Below, one piece after another: positions 47,501-57,712 of a DNA stretch of 64,000 nucleotides. The position numbers were made by a program, and so were the translations under genes. The stretch is from assembly GCF_018294505.1 (NCBI RefSeq), contig NC_057813.1, positions 322,073,955 through 322,137,954 on the forward strand, given 5' to 3'. Under the pieces are notes generated by a model. That model made no database searches and was not told the DNA's origin. It was given only the letters and a program-made list of their open reading frames with translations. Position 1 is the first letter of the stretch; every line of letters begins with the position of its first letter. This DNA comes from Triticum aestivum. Lineage: Eukaryota; Streptophyta; Magnoliopsida; Poales; Poaceae.

Positions 47501-50500
47501 TAGTTATTGTAAACAATGGAACTAAACATGTACAGCAAAAGAGATTAGCTTGCGTGGCAATAAAATTTCATGCAGACGTCGCTCCATGGTAGGCGCAAAG
47601 GCAGCCCCCCCTCCATGCATTTCGGATTGTAATCGAGAGGAAGATATCTGTTCTAAGGGGGATTTAGAAGGAGAAGACAACTCCTATTTACCCCCTGAGG
47701 TCTTCGCTCTAACTTGGCATGCTGATGTTGGTTATATCATGCATATGTTGCATTGCATTGCTTACTTTATACATCAAATATGTCATCTGCTTAGTTTAGA
47801 CATCCTTTGTGCGAATGCCATCTGTTTAGTATATTCATCGTTTATGTGAATTATGCAATGCCATCTTGTTTAGCCAGGCATCATATATGTGAATTTTGCA
47901 GTGCCATCCTGCTTAGCCAGTCATCTTATATGTAAATTATATCAGGCCATCCTTTTTTTCCATTACATATTACATTTGTCAACAATGTTAGTACATTCAA
48001 CTTCTCTTTATGTGCATCAGCATTTGACACAGTGATGGCAAATTCTGGAGTGAAAACAAGGTCTTCAGAGCAGACTATGCTATCTGACGAAGCGCATATC
48101 TCGATGGTTACGGATAGCTCCTCAGTGGAGGATTCAGAGACAGATGACCAGTCCTATCCCCCCCCCCAAGGTGTATGCTCTAACTTGGCAGGGTTATGTT
48201 GCTCATATCGTGCGTATTGTGTCTCACATTGCTATGTCATTTGATTAGTTTAGACATGCTTTGTGTGAATGCCACTTGTTCAGTGTCTGATTACCATATA
48301 TGTGAATTATGCATTGCCATCTTGTTGCAAGACATTATATATGTGAATTATACAATGCTACCTTGTTGCAAAGGCATTATATATGTGAATTTTGCAATGC
48401 CATGTTGTTTAGCCAATCATCATGTATGTGAATTATATCATGCTATAATTTTTTTGTATTACATGTTCTATTTGTCGACAACGTTTGAATATTCAACTAC
48501 TCTTCCTGTTCATCAGCCATTTGAAGCGGTGATGGAAGTATCTCGAGTGAACACAAGGTATTCAGAGCAGACAATGCTACCTGTTGAAGCAGACATCTTG
48601 CTGGTTACAGAGAGCTCCTCATAGGAGGATTCAGAGACTGATGACCAGTCCTATTTCCCCCCTGAGGTCTATGCTAAAACTTGGCAGGGTTATATTACCC
48701 ATGTCATGCATGTTGTCTTGCATTGCTTAGTTTTTACATCATATATGGATTGCCATCTGCTTACTTGCTTATTGTATAAATCATATATTTGAATTATATC
48801 ATGCCATCATGTTTACATAGTACATACACATCATCTATCTGAATTATGGCAAGGCAACCCATTTAATAAAGACATCATATAGTTATATCATCTCATCCTA
48901 TTTAGTGTTTACAGTCATCATATTTTGAATTATGGCATTCTATCCGTGAATGTATGTGAATTATGGCATGCCAACCTATTTAATAAACACATTATATAGT
49001 TATATCAAGTCATCCTGTTTACATAGTCATCATATTTTGAACTATGTCTTTCCATCTTTTTTAGTTAGCCACCATAATGTGAAATTGTGTCATGCTATCC
49101 TATTTAGTTAGCCATCATATATGTGAAATTGTGTCATGCTATTCTGTTTGGTTAGACAACATAAATATGAATTATTTCATGCCTCTTTTATTTCCCACTA
49201 TCCATTGCACCTGTCTATCATACAATGCCTATACTTTCAATTACTTTTCTTGTTTATTAGCCATTTGATTTGGAGAGGGTGATGGCAGTATCTAAGGGAG
49301 TAACAACACGCTCTTCAGAAAATATAGTGCTACCAGTTGATGCAGATAGAACCACGGTTGTACTTGCCCAAGGACCAGATCCACCACACATAACCCAGAC
49401 TCTCGCAGATTGTACCCCTATCCAGTTGGACAGAGAACCAGCTACACCCCTTCTAACCCCAACCCCGACAGATAGTAACCCAGTTCCAGTTGACACAACA
49501 CCGTCTCCACCACAGAGCACCCAAACACAAGCAGCTAGTAAGGGAACTGCAGTGCCCAAAGCACGAGGACCACCACTCTGAATCCCAACTCAACGCTTAA
49601 AGGAGAAGAAGATTTGTTCTCAGGTCAGGTTCTGTAGCTATGGTTCATACTCCTTTGCTCTTGCATTACTGTATTTACTCATACTAACTATTTTCAAATT
49701 TGAAGGATGGAATTGAAACTCCAATGGCGCAACAGGTATATTTTAAACCTTTTTCTTTAACTGGTTTGCTGTTGTAACCTACTCTATGTTGATTTCAGTT
49801 TCAATTGAATAAATAGTTATGTTCTTATGTCATGCACATTACTATTGTTGTTATTGCTCTATAGTTTCCCACACTTATATTCTGTCTATTCTGCTTTGTC
49901 TTGAACAAATATTATATGTGTCTCTAACTTGATTTGGCAACAAAAACTAGAATGATATAGACCATAAAGTGACCATGGTACATAGATATATGTTTATTTC
50001 ATGTTGTTATCCTGTCCACTTTACTACTGAACTCATTTACCAAAATGAGTTTCATATACAACATGGTAAACCTGTGATGTGTCTGCTTGTTTCTCTTTTA
50101 GAATGCGGTCAAAATATTGGAGAACAATACCGCGTTATGCAATGGTAAAGGAAGTAATGCTGATATGGTTCAAGATAGTGAGATATCCCTGTTGGTCTCC
50201 AAGAAAGCTAATAAAAACTATCTTGACGATAGTGAGAGAACCCAAAAGTCATGTCTTGATGTAGTGTTCGAGTTACTGGCCACTACTGATAGCACAAGCT
50301 CTTCGAACTCGCTGCCTGAATCAGTTCGTCTTCTTGAGTCTCAACTTCAAGTTGAAAGACATCGATCAGATGTGCTGCGACAGGAAGATGAAGGACTGAG
50401 GAAGTCCCTGCAGAATTCAGATGCATATTTCCTGGTGCAATAGCAAGCGCTGGAGGATTTAAGCGGCAAACAAGAGAAAGTTAATAAGCTTGCTAAGCAT

Positions 50501-50539
50501 CTTGCCAGCATTATGGGTACCCAGGATATTGTTTCTTGA
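44540..50539 (+). pseudogene. Cargo gene 3: multi-exon gene with tandemly duplicated exons
   Basis: Candidate exons with plausible acceptor and donor sites: about 44540-44961, 45943-46128, 46898-47125, 47576-47727, 48021-48189, 48517-48687, 49261-49622, 49706-49735 and 50102-50539. The third group of exons is repetitive: TRSSEQTMLSDEA, TRYSEQTMLPVEA and TRSSENIVLPVDA are versions of one peptide, and EDSETDDQSYPPP/FPPEV recurs before the donor. The 49261 exon has a Pro/Thr-rich stretch. The last exon has a coiled-coil-like region (LLESQLQVERHRSD, QEKVNKLAKHLASIM) with a TAG at 50441-50443 replacing a likely CAG, and ends at TGA 50537. A 10-C run at 48158-48167 breaks one duplicate. It resembles second ORFs of grass CACTA elements (TNPA-like regulators), which I suggest only weakly. 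No TNP2 domain. Confidence 0.5.
45724..45823. repeat. 19-bp minisatellite, five copies
   Basis: Repeats of CAGTTTCGACAGTTAAGTT, the first copies degenerate, in a probable intron of cargo gene 3. The 45300-45640 stretch just before it is very GC-rich, and its ORFs are composition artefacts. Confidence 0.93.
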
Positions 50540-50867
50540 GATCTTCTGAAGTGGTTTTAGTTCTGGATTTGTTTTGCTGCCGCATTTATTTGCGTTGGTC
50601 GCCAACTTTGACAACCAGTGTATATGATATGCTGCTTTGTTCCCTATATTTGCACTGGAGGCGAACTTTGATGCCCAGTGGATGTAATATGTGTAGTAGC
50701 CGTGATAGCCTAGCGTTAGTTGCTTGCTTATTTATTTCCTTGTTTTCTTGTTTACTTGTTTGCTTGTAGTCATTGCAGTTCTTTTTCCGCGGTTTGCTAG
50801 TGGATGCAAAAACCTATTTTTTAAAACTAGGCCACAATACCATGGGCTAATATTTACTGTAGTGACA

Positions 50868-51024
50868 CTGGGCCTCCTACGGGCCGTAGAAATAGTGGGC
50901 CTTCTACGGGCCGTAGAAACAATGGGCCTTCTACGGGCCGTAGAAACAATGGGCCTTCTACGGGCCGTAAAAACAATGGGCCTTCTACGGGCCGTATCAT
51001 CAATGGGCCTTATACGGGCAATAT
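50868..51024. repeat. 27-bp minisatellite, 5-6 copies
   Basis: The unit is TGGGCCTTCTACGGGCCGTAGAAACAA. It is nine codons long, so ORFs stay open on both strands (GLLRAVETM plus; ARRRPIVST minus). It marks the start of the right subterminal zone of the CACTA-like element and is probably not coding. Confidence 0.95.
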
Positions 51025-52158
51025 GATCGATTGGCCAAACATGGGCCAAACAGACCGCATTATGGCCGTAAACGGGCTAGAGTTGGAATCATCCGTTCAT
51101 GGGCCGACCATAACGGGCCATCGTTAATAGGTCGTATTTGATGACGCTATGAAAATGGCCCAATATATTAACGGATCACAACCGGGCCGACTGTAACCAC
51201 AGGCTGAATTTGGCCCACAAGGAGAAAATGACAGTAACGGGTCGTAACTAAATGAATGTTGGAAATGAGCCCAAGAATATATGGGTTCTGAGAAGCCCGA
51301 AAGATAACATGGGCTTGAAACGGCCCAACGGAATAATGGGCCATTAATGGGTATAAAGTGATACACTGTTCATCGCGGGCCAGTTTCACCACGGGCCATT
51401 AATGGGTGTAAAGTGATACACTATTAATTACGGGCCAGTTTCACCATGGGCCGTTAATGAGCCAAGAGTTACAAAGGGCCTCATATGGGCCGAAAGACGT
51501 CATGGGCCATACATGGGCCAGAAGTGAAAACATGCTAGAATCATATTGTATGGCCAAGATGACGCTACTGGGCCTAATTCGGATAGGGCATAATGGGCCT
51601 TGGGTTAGCGGGCTGTAAATGGGCTATATGTGAACAAGTCGTTAACAGGATTTCCATGGGCCGGGCCGCCACCTTTTGACCAAGTCAAACGGGCCGTCCT
51701 TTTCATAGGAATGGGCCTCTGTTGGGTCGTGCCACGTGTCGACGTGTCATAGGCGCCTTCTGTCCAATGAGTGGATGACATCTTTCCCAACGATGAGTCG
51801 ACACGTGTTTCCTCCAGCCAATGATGATTTTACACATGGAAAATCCCCATTGGTCGCAGCTGTTAATGGGTTATAGGATCCAAAACCCGACCCGATAGCT
51901 TAACAACGTTCCGTTATGGTGGATGCCATGGGTCGGTCAACCTTGACGAAAGCACTTCTGTGACGCGCGATTTATCGTCATGGAAGTGTACACTTCCGTG
52001 ATGATAATTTTGGTAATGTCATGGAACACTTCTACGACAGCACAGGTGTGACTATCTTGATTCTGTCATAAAATCGTCATGGATGTACATGCATGACAAA
52101 AAACGCAACCTACTATGACAAACAGGTATCATCACGGAAGTGTATTTTTTTTGTAGTG
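51025..52158. repeat. Right subterminal zone of CACTA-like element
   Basis: 51025-51720 holds some 25 irregularly spaced ATGGGCC/CGGGCC words. 51940-52158 holds ATGACA/GTCATGGAAGTG words like the left end, then the terminal repeat. The layout mirrors the left end, although the repeat units differ. Confidence 0.72.
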
Positions 52159-52161
52159 CAT

Positions 52162-53546
52162 TCTCGAATATATTTGGAGCTTTTGACATATTTCTTGTGA
52201 AGCATTCTTGTCTTAGCTCTTTGCACCATATACCTAGTGTCATGAATATAGCCATTATTGCATCTTATTATTCATGCACTTGTGCTTCTGACGGTTATGT
52301 GCAAGAGAAGAGAACCATCATGATGGATGATGTGTTGATCTACCATGTGCATACGTTCTTTCTTTTGTTGTGTGCATGTGTAGGATACTTGGATTTTGTC
52401 TCGACTTCCACTTCATGTGAGTTGACCATTCGAGCTCTTGAGAGTGAACCACCTTCGATCACGATTCTTCTACATCGCACTTGCTTCTGTTTCGACATTG
52501 GGAAGAATGCACAAGGACATGCCTTTAAGGTGGCATCTTTCTTGAGCATGGATATTGAGGATTATACTACTTGTGTTGCTTGCACCATGAGACTTATTGG
52601 TCATCATGGGCCACTTGATTGCACACTTGTTAGAGATCTTGCTTTGACTTGCCATTTTCACACTTCCATGCATCATGATATATATGACTTGTGTGTTGCA
52701 TCCAATTCTTGGATTACTTGCTCCTATCACATGTTTGGTTGCAACAATGTCATTCCTTCACATATGCCATGTCCCATTGATTGCTACATGCTTGCCTTGA
52801 TTGCCTCACACATGTTGAACAATTTCTCTTTCCATTGTGTTGAGTGCCACACTTTTTTCACTATACCATGTGCACATTATGATCGGATTGTCTTGCACTT
52901 ACCCCATGAGTTTAGACATCTTCTCTTATTTGGTGTTGTGAATGACTCCTATGCCTACCATAGACCGTTCATTGAGAGCCTTATGCGTGCTTTCTATGAG
53001 CTTGAGGTAGATGCTTATCCTCTTGCCACACATATTTGGATCGCTCCCTCACATTTACTTGTTTGTTTCCATGATGCTTTTCTAGGTGCTCAATTTATGT
53101 GCTTACAAGCCATGCCACACTCCCATGTCACACCATAAGCTATGCTTGATGACGACACTTGTTTGGTGAATCACCTCTTGAATGCTTGGTGTTGCTCTAA
53201 TGCTAACCGCATTTCTTTTTCCAAGTGTTTGTTCTACTTGCTCCTTTTGAAGGAATCACGAGACAGTGCGACATTGGAGAGTGCCCATTTCAAGCTTGAC
53301 GATGATGAGTACTTGGTGGTTGTCCACTTCTACATGGCGACGCCCTCTCTTTCCCATGGTGATGAAGATCACGATCCGTGGACGGATCTCTCCCAAGTGA
53401 GGGGAGATGATGTGGAGCATCCCTACGTCATCCCCATGGACTCTCCTTCAACTCGTCAAGCACCTCGAGGACCAATGACAAGAGCACGTGCATGCACCAT
53501 CGAGACCGAGGTGAACCCTTTCCTCTTCGAGTTTCATTCGGATTAA
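52162..53546 (+). pseudogene. Unusual Cys/His-rich retroelement ORF, right half
   Basis: The frame continues the left half ending at 28524: codon phase is the same once the CACTA-like element and its 3-bp duplication are removed. It runs to a TAA at 53136-53138, stays open in the same frame, and ends at TAA 53544-53546. Composition matches the left half (MMDDVLIYHVHTFF, TTCVACTMRL, CPIDCYMLALIASHML). The C-terminus changes to RQAPRGPMTRARACTIETEV, a GPxTRARA-type motif that commonly closes Gypsy polyproteins in grasses. That motif places this ORF at the 3' end of a Gypsy-type coding region. ATG 52140 lies within the CACTA end and is not the real start. Confidence 0.6.
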
Positions 53547-54483
53547 CACGAGAGTCGGGTTCCGCCTCAAATGGATACATTGTGCATTCTTAGGTACCAA
53601 GGACATGATCATGAAAAAGCTAGGAGGGAGCCACAAGCAACCGAGAAGAAGGAGAAGGAGGAAGAGCGACCGAAGCGCGAAGACACGGAGGCGCTGAACC
53701 CCCCCCCCCCGGGTGCCCGACCCTTCATGCCCCGAGTGCCCAGGCCTTCGGCCGGGTGGCGCCCCTGAGCACACCGGGTGCCCGGACAACTAGCCCCAGG
53801 TGCCCGGCCTCTCGCTCGGAGCTGCCACTGCCACCCCGGGTGCCCGTCCCCTCCTCCAGCTGGCCCCCTTCCCAGCCTCGGGTGCCCGGCCCCTCCCGCG
53901 CCAGCCGCCAGCGCCACTCGGATGCCCGGGCTTTGGACCCCCAGGTGCCCGGCCTCGACCGCCCAGCCCATGCGTCTACCCCGGGTGCCCGGGCCTAGGA
54001 CCCCCGAGTGCCCGGACCCCTCCGAGGGCCTGCGTGCCCTTTTGGGCTTTTGCCCTTGTACCCATCTCCCCCTCTTATTTCACCCCTAGACTATAAGTAC
54101 CCCCCACCTAGCTCATTTAGAGGGATAGCAAAGTATATGACAGACATTAGTGAGCTTTGCTCCTTGTACCCACTCCTCTAGGAGATCAAGACCTCCTAGG
54201 AGAAGATCCCTAGTGGATATCAAGCCCCCATCTTGGGAAGGATCCCCATCATAGGATCATCAAGACCTCTCTCCTCATAGGATTGGGATGAACTAGTACC
54301 TTGTATCTTTCCTTTGTTGTCCTTGGATTCATTGTGACCTCTTATGTGTTCTTGGATCTAGCATATGTGTGATTGGATCTAGTCAATTTTAGTGATTTCC
54401 CTCTCTTGTGTTCTTCGTGTTCTTGGGGATTGCCCCTCCAACTCGTGAAAGATCTCCACATAGGGTTCCACCCTACAACAACT
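53547..54483 (+). repeat. LTR-like sequence with GTGCCCGG minisatellite
   Basis: It follows the retroelement ORF directly and is probably its 3' LTR. 53700-54030 contains about 12 GGGTGCCCGGCC-type words, including a run of 10 C. A TATA-like ACTATAAGTACCCC at about 54090 follows, then a U5-like region ending TTCCACCCTACAACA near 54481. The exact LTR start is unclear. Proline-rich ORFs across the repeat are artefacts. Confidence 0.5.
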
Positions 54484-55814
54484 CATGCCTCTTCCTCTTA
54501 TAAAATGGCAAGAATGATTACCGGTCTAGTTATCGATTGCCTAGGGACAAATCACTTTCTTATTGACAAAAGCTATCTACTTTTATTACCTTGCAATTTA
54601 TTTGTAGTTGTATTCTTGTAATGTAGTTTTATTCTTGCAAAATAGTTTCATACTTGTTTTAGGTAAAGCAAACGTTAAGTGTGCGTAGTGTTGTATCGAT
54701 GGTGGTTGATAGAACTTGAGGGAATATTTTTCTACCTTTAGCTCCTCGTTGGGTTCAACACTCTTATTAATCGAAAAAGGCTACAAATGATCCCCTATAC
54801 TTGTGGGTTATCAAGACCTTTTTCTAGCGCCGTTGTCGAGGAGCAATAGCGTGGGGTGAATGTTCTCGTGTGTACTTGTTTGTTTTATCACTAAGTAGTT
54901 TTTACTTCCTCTTCTAAGTTGTTCTCTATCTTTAGTTATGGATATGGAACATGAAATACCAAAAAAATAGTTGTACTTGCTACTCATGGAGATGGGGAAC
55001 CTCCTAAAACCATCGATGATTGTTATGTGAAAAATATTAAACACTACTTTGATAATCCTGAGAAAACCCCATTCAACATGATAATGGGAGACACGTTGGA
55101 TCAATTTGAATACTTTAGGAATTATCGCTTGACACAAAGGAAAACTTTTCTGGGATCAAATTGATATGTGGGCTAATCCGTGATCTTGGTTGGTATGAGT
55201 GTATATTTTATTTATGGTGCTGTCCGACAGTGCCCTCCGTGTCGCGCAAATGGAGGGGCCCTGCGGTAGGGTGTTGCAATACTTTCATGGTTTGCTTATT
55301 GTCGGTTGCCGGGGATACATCAGCCTGAACACGGATAAGTGGGTTATGGTGTATGGGAGTAAAGAGGACTTGATACTTAATGCTACGGTTGGGTTTCACG
55401 ACCTTAATGATCTTTAGTTGTTGCTAATTCTTGCTAGAGTTCCAATCATAAGTGCATATGATCCAAGTAGATAAAGCATGTTAGCTCATGCCTCTCCCTC
55501 ATATAAAATTGCAAGAATGATTACCGGTCTAGTTATCGATTTCCTAGGGACAAATGACTTTCTTGTTGAAAAAGGCTATCTACTTTTATTACCTTGCAAT
55601 TTATTCATAGTTTTATTCTCACAGAGTACTCGTTCTTCTTGCAAAATAGTTTCATACTTGTTTTAGGTAAAGCAAACGTTAAGTGTGTGTAGAGTTGTAT
55701 CGATGGTCGATAGAACTTGAGGGAATATTTGTTCTACCTTTAGCTCCTTGTTGGGTTTGACACTCTTATTTATTCAAAAAGTCTACAAACGATCCCCTAT
55801 ACTTGTGGGTTATC
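54484..55814 (+). mobile_element. Fragment of another Gypsy element (two partial LTRs)
   Basis: 54484-54813 and about 55483-55814 are direct repeats (ATTACCGGTCTAGTTATCGA, TTGTGGGTTATCA end). After the first comes a primer-binding-like AGCGCCGTTGTCGAGGAG (about 54825-54842) and a short internal piece with a gag-like start (ATG at 54939, soon stopped). About 55198-55482 extends the second LTR copy upstream. The first LTR lacks its beginning, so the element has lost most of its body by deletion. Orientation is plus by LTR order and primer site. Confidence 0.65.
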
Positions 55815-56086
55815 AGTTGGCGTTTCACGTCGGCAGCCACGATGTCATTGGTTTCCTCGTTAGTCATGTCGTAGGGTCTCTTGGCAGGAACCTTCTTGAA
55901 GCTTGTACCTGCTTTGGATTTCTTTGTTGTTGTACTAATAGCCGCTGGAGCGGCGGCGGATCTCTTCTGCCGGTGCTGAGACAACGGAGTCAGCTAACGC
56001 GGCGGATTCTGCTGAGGGGCCTCCTCTGGTGGAGTCCACTGAGGCGGCAGAGACAGCTGAGGCGGCAGAGGATTCTACTAAGGGGC
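55815..56086 (-). pseudogene. CACTA transposase-associated gene, downstream fragment
   Basis: The minus strand reads KKSKAGTSFKKVPAKRPYDM followed by TNEETNDIVAADVKRQ, a stretch I recognise from the C-terminal coding part of Triticeae CACTA (En/Spm-type) transposase genes. Upstream is an Ala/Glu/Ser/Asp repeat (ADSADSTRGGPS-like). A frame change separates the repeat part (55935 side) from the KKSKAG part. It joins across Gypsy D to 63576-64000, and its cut end GGGGC (56082-56086) is the Gypsy D target duplication. Confidence 0.62.
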
Positions 56087-57697
56087 TGATGTCTACTACA
56101 CAACCTTCTTCTTGTAGACGTTGTTGGGCCTGCAAGTGCACAGGTTTGTAGGACAGTAGCAAATTTCCCTCAAGTGGATGACCTAAGGTTTATCAATCCA
56201 TGGGAGGCGTAGGATGAAGATGGTCTCTCTCAAACAACCCTGCAACCAAATAACAAAGAGTCTCTTGTGTCCCCAACACACCCAATACAATGGTAAATTG
56301 TATAGGTGCACTAGTTCGGCGAAGAGATGGTGATACAAGTGCAATATGGACGGTAGATAAAGGTATTTGTAATCTGAAAATATCAAAACAGCAAGGTAAC
56401 TAATGATAAAAATGAGCGTAAACGGTATTTCAATGATAGGAAACAAGGCATAGGGTTCATACGTTCACTAGTGCAAGTTCTCTCAACAATAATAACATAG
56501 CTAGATCATATAACTATCCCTCAACATGCAATAAAGAGTCACTCCAAATCCACTAATAGCGGAGAACGAACGAAGAGATTATGGTAGGGTACGAAACCAC
56601 CTCAAAGTTATTCTTTCGGATCGATCTATTCAAGAGTTCGTACTAGAATAACACCTTAAGAAACAAATCAACCAAAACCCTAATGTCACCTAGATACTCC
56701 GTTGTCACCTCAAGTATCCGTGGGTATGAATATACGATATGCATCACACAATCTCAGATTCATCTATTCAACCAACACAAAGTACTTCAAAGAGTGCCCC
56801 AAAGTTTCTACCGGAGAGTCAAGACCAAAACGTGTGCCAACCCCTATGCATAGGTTCATGGGCGGAACCCAAAAGTTGATCACCAAAACATACATCAAGT
56901 GGCACGTGACATCCCATTGTCACCACAGATAAACACGGCAAGACATACATCAAGTGTTCTCAAATCATTAAATACTCAATCCGATAAGATAACTTCAAGA
57001 GGAACACTCAATTCATCATAACATAGTACAGGGGGGAGAAACATCATAAGATCCAACTATAATAGCAAAGCTCGCGATACATCAAGATCGTGCCATAGAG
57101 AGAACACGAGAGAGAGAGATCAAACACATAGGTACTGGTACATACCCTCAGCCCCAAGGGTGAACTACTCCCTCCTCGTCATGGAGAGCGTCGGGATGAT
57201 GAAGATGGCCACCGGTGATGGATTCCCCCTCCGGCAGGGTGCCGGAATGGGCTCCCGAGAGGTTTTTGGTGGCTAGAGAGGCTTGCGGCGGCGGAACTCC
57301 CGATCTATCTTATGTATCGATGTTTTTAGGGTACGTAGGCTTATATATGCAAGAGAAGTCGGTCGGGGGAGCCTTGAGGGGCCCACGAGAGTGGAGGGCG
57401 CCCCCCTATCTCGTGGCTTCCTCGACGCTTCCCTGGCTTGCTCTCCAAGTTTTCGGGGTCACATTCGTTCCAAAAATCACGTTGCCGAAGGTTTCATTCC
57501 ATTTGGACTGCGTTTGATATTCCTTTTTTTCGAAATACTGAAATAGGCTATAAAACAGCAATATGGGCTGGGCCTCCGGTTAATAGGTTAGTCCCAAAAG
57601 TAATATAAAAGTGTATAATAAAGCCCGTAATCATTCAAAACAGATAATAAAATAGCATGAATGCTTCATAAATTATAGATACGTTGGAGACGTATCA
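56087..57697 (-). repeat. 3' LTR of Gypsy D, 1611 bp
   Basis: Direct repeat of 61741-63570. It lacks the 188-bp MITE and a roughly 25-bp GC-rich piece near 63255 that the other LTR has. ORFs within it are not genes. Confidence 0.92.
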
Positions 57698-57712
57698 GCA
57701 TCCCCAAGCTTA

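Larger units (their letters stand above)
28525..52158. mobile_element. 23.6-kb CACTA-like DNA transposon with gene-like cargo
   Basis: The left end reads CACTACAAAAAAAAGACAC and the reverse complement of the right end reads CACTACAAAAAAAATACAC; about 26 of the first 30 bases agree. Subterminal zones on both sides carry many ATGACA/ATGACG words. The flanking 3-bp duplications would be AAT (28522-28524) and CAT (52159-52161), one mismatch. Removing the element plus 3 bp (23,637 bp, a multiple of 3) rejoins the two halves of the flanking ORF in frame, which supports one insertion. Inside are cargo units at 32.1-33.0, 33.9-39.8 and 44.5-50.5 kb, several MITEs and a Mutator-like element. I see no TNP2-type transposase, so mobility would depend on a helper. 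Confidence 0.78.

Noticed and set aside
50868..51024. CRISPR-like array
   Set aside because: The repeats are adjacent without unique spacers and lie in a plant transposon.
53571..54096. Proline/alanine-rich ORFs on both strands
   Set aside because: They translate the GTGCCCGG minisatellite and have no conserved domain.
57215..57546. ORFs in the 3' LTR of Gypsy D (and the matching ones at 63014-63481)
   Set aside because: They occur in both LTRs, overlap each other in different frames and carry no domain.
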